Part shown: positions 6,127-6,631 of the stretch, in pieces
How the letters are laid out: each line of letters opens with the position of its first letter
Numbering within the stretch: the stretch's first letter is position 1
NCBI GenBank assembly: GCA_003447545.1
Contig: DLYX01000358.1
Span: 1-6,631, forward strand
DNA length: 6,631 bases
Direction: 5' to 3'
Source: Deltaproteobacteria bacterium
GTDB lineage: Bacteria > Desulfobacterota > Binatia > UBA12015
Program-made: the position numbers and the translations under genes
The notes under the pieces: generated by a model
Databases searched by the model: none
What the model saw: only the letters and a program-made list of their open reading frames with translations
What the model was told of the DNA's origin: nothing

Positions 6127-6137
6127 CGGCAGTTGCC

Positions 6138-6557
6138 TTATTCGATGACGTCTTTCCAGACATCTTGGTCGTCGGCAAGAAAGGCATCCAGCCAATCGAG
6201 CAAGGGTGTGCCGTCAATCGTTTGCTCATAGAGGAAGTTACTCATCAGAACCGTATGGTTACTGCCCTTCGGGAAGTAACGGGCAAATCGGTCGCCGGTA
6301 AGGACTTTCAACTCGTCGGTGCTGGTCAGGAGCAGGCTTTCGAAACCGGGTCCCGAGAGGTCGAGGAAAAAGCGCAGCACGCCGTCTCGCTGGTAGGTGT
6401 AGAGGGCGGCACGCAGATCCTTGTCACGCTCCATCGCCCAGTGGGTCAGGAAGGTATATTGGTCGTCGCATAGAACGCAGCTGGGCGGCACCAGGCGTTC
6501 AAAGTCCCAATTCGCCAGACGGTCCTGGACATCCTGTGAAGCCTCCTTGTTCTGCAC
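6138..6557 (-). CDS. C-terminal part of a pectinacetylesterase-family (Notum-like) hydrolase, 5' end missing or interrupted
   Basis: The 139 residues from a GTG at 6557 resemble the C-terminal third of bacterial pectinacetylesterase-family hydrolases, alpha/beta-hydrolase carboxylesterases with a Ser-Asp-His triad. The likely catalytic His is H101 in PKGSNHTVL. D58 in YQRDGVLRFF is a candidate acid, and DGTPLLDWLDAFLAD (116-130) fits the conserved family ending. CVLC (27-30) is a possible cysteine pair. The nucleophile region (GxSxGG) is not in the window. The frame continues upstream of the GTG as IIIFNDSGPG (segment 6588-6559), which looks like the family's conserved DSG strand. It reaches an in-frame TGA at 6626-6624 with no ATG, GTG or TTG between. 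The GTG is therefore probably not the true start, and the gene is either broken or affected by an error near the sequence end. The family call is from recalled patterns. Confidence 0.6.
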   Translation of the reverse strand: MQNKEASQDVQDRLANWDFERLVPPSCVLCDDQYTFLTHWAMERDKDLRAALYTYQRDGVLRFFLDLSGPGFESLLLTSTDELKVLTGDRFARYFPKGSNHTVLMSNFLYEQTIDGTPLLDWLDAFLADDQDVWKDVIE

Positions 6558-6631
6558 GCCGGGGCCCGAGTCGTTGAAGATGATGATCTCGGTGGACGGC
6601 AGCGCGACGCGCAGGACTCCATATCAGGAAT

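Noticed and set aside
1..6631. Defence system, CRISPR, transposon or phage island
   Set aside because: No repeats in array form, no transposase, integrase or effector motifs, no terminal repeats and no tRNA were found on either strand.

Overview
The window is dense, high-GC bacterial chromosomal DNA with short intergenic gaps, ATGA start/stop overlaps and GTG as well as ATG starts. The gene set is an ABC-type polysaccharide exporter ATPase, a GT-B glycosyltransferase, exonuclease III, an SDR of the (3R)-hydroxyacyl-CoA dehydrogenase type, an isovaleryl-type acyl-CoA dehydrogenase and a pectinacetylesterase-family (PAE) hydrolase. This suggests a Gram-negative environmental bacterium. The PAE-type hydrolase and the acyl-CoA genes would fit a myxobacterial/deltaproteobacterial or related soil lineage, but the taxon is only a guess. 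No rRNA, tRNA, CRISPR array, insertion sequence or phage gene is visible.

Layout: (1) 1-773, plus strand: the last codons of a probable exporter permease, overlapping by ATGA a complete Wzt/TagH-like ATPase. (2) 742-1917, minus strand: a glycosyltransferase whose 3' end overlaps the ATPase 3' end by 32 bp. Together these look like the edge of a surface-polysaccharide locus. (3) 1981-2766, plus: exonuclease III (xth), divergent from the glycosyltransferase across a 63-bp gap. (4) 2864-3766, plus: the SDR, followed by a strong intrinsic terminator at 3789-3826. (5) 5791-3825, minus: acyl-CoA dehydrogenase and a multi-pass membrane protein of unknown function, joined by another ATGA overlap and converging on the same terminator. 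(6) 5773-6093, plus: a small hypothetical protein, divergent from the dehydrogenase. (7) 6138 to the window end, minus: the C-terminal part of a PAE-family hydrolase whose frame runs upstream past any start codon into an in-frame TGA close to the window edge.

Working together: the ATPase and permease would export a lipid-linked glycan that the glycosyltransferase helps to build. The SDR and acyl-CoA dehydrogenase both carry family features of acyl-CoA (beta-oxidation or branched-chain) metabolism, so the middle of the window may serve lipid or amino-acid catabolism, but they are separate, convergent transcription units. I do not see a convincing new biological system. The items most worth checking are the unknown membrane protein coupled to the acyl-CoA dehydrogenase and the interrupted hydrolase at the right edge. 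No stretch over 300 bases lacks a gene.
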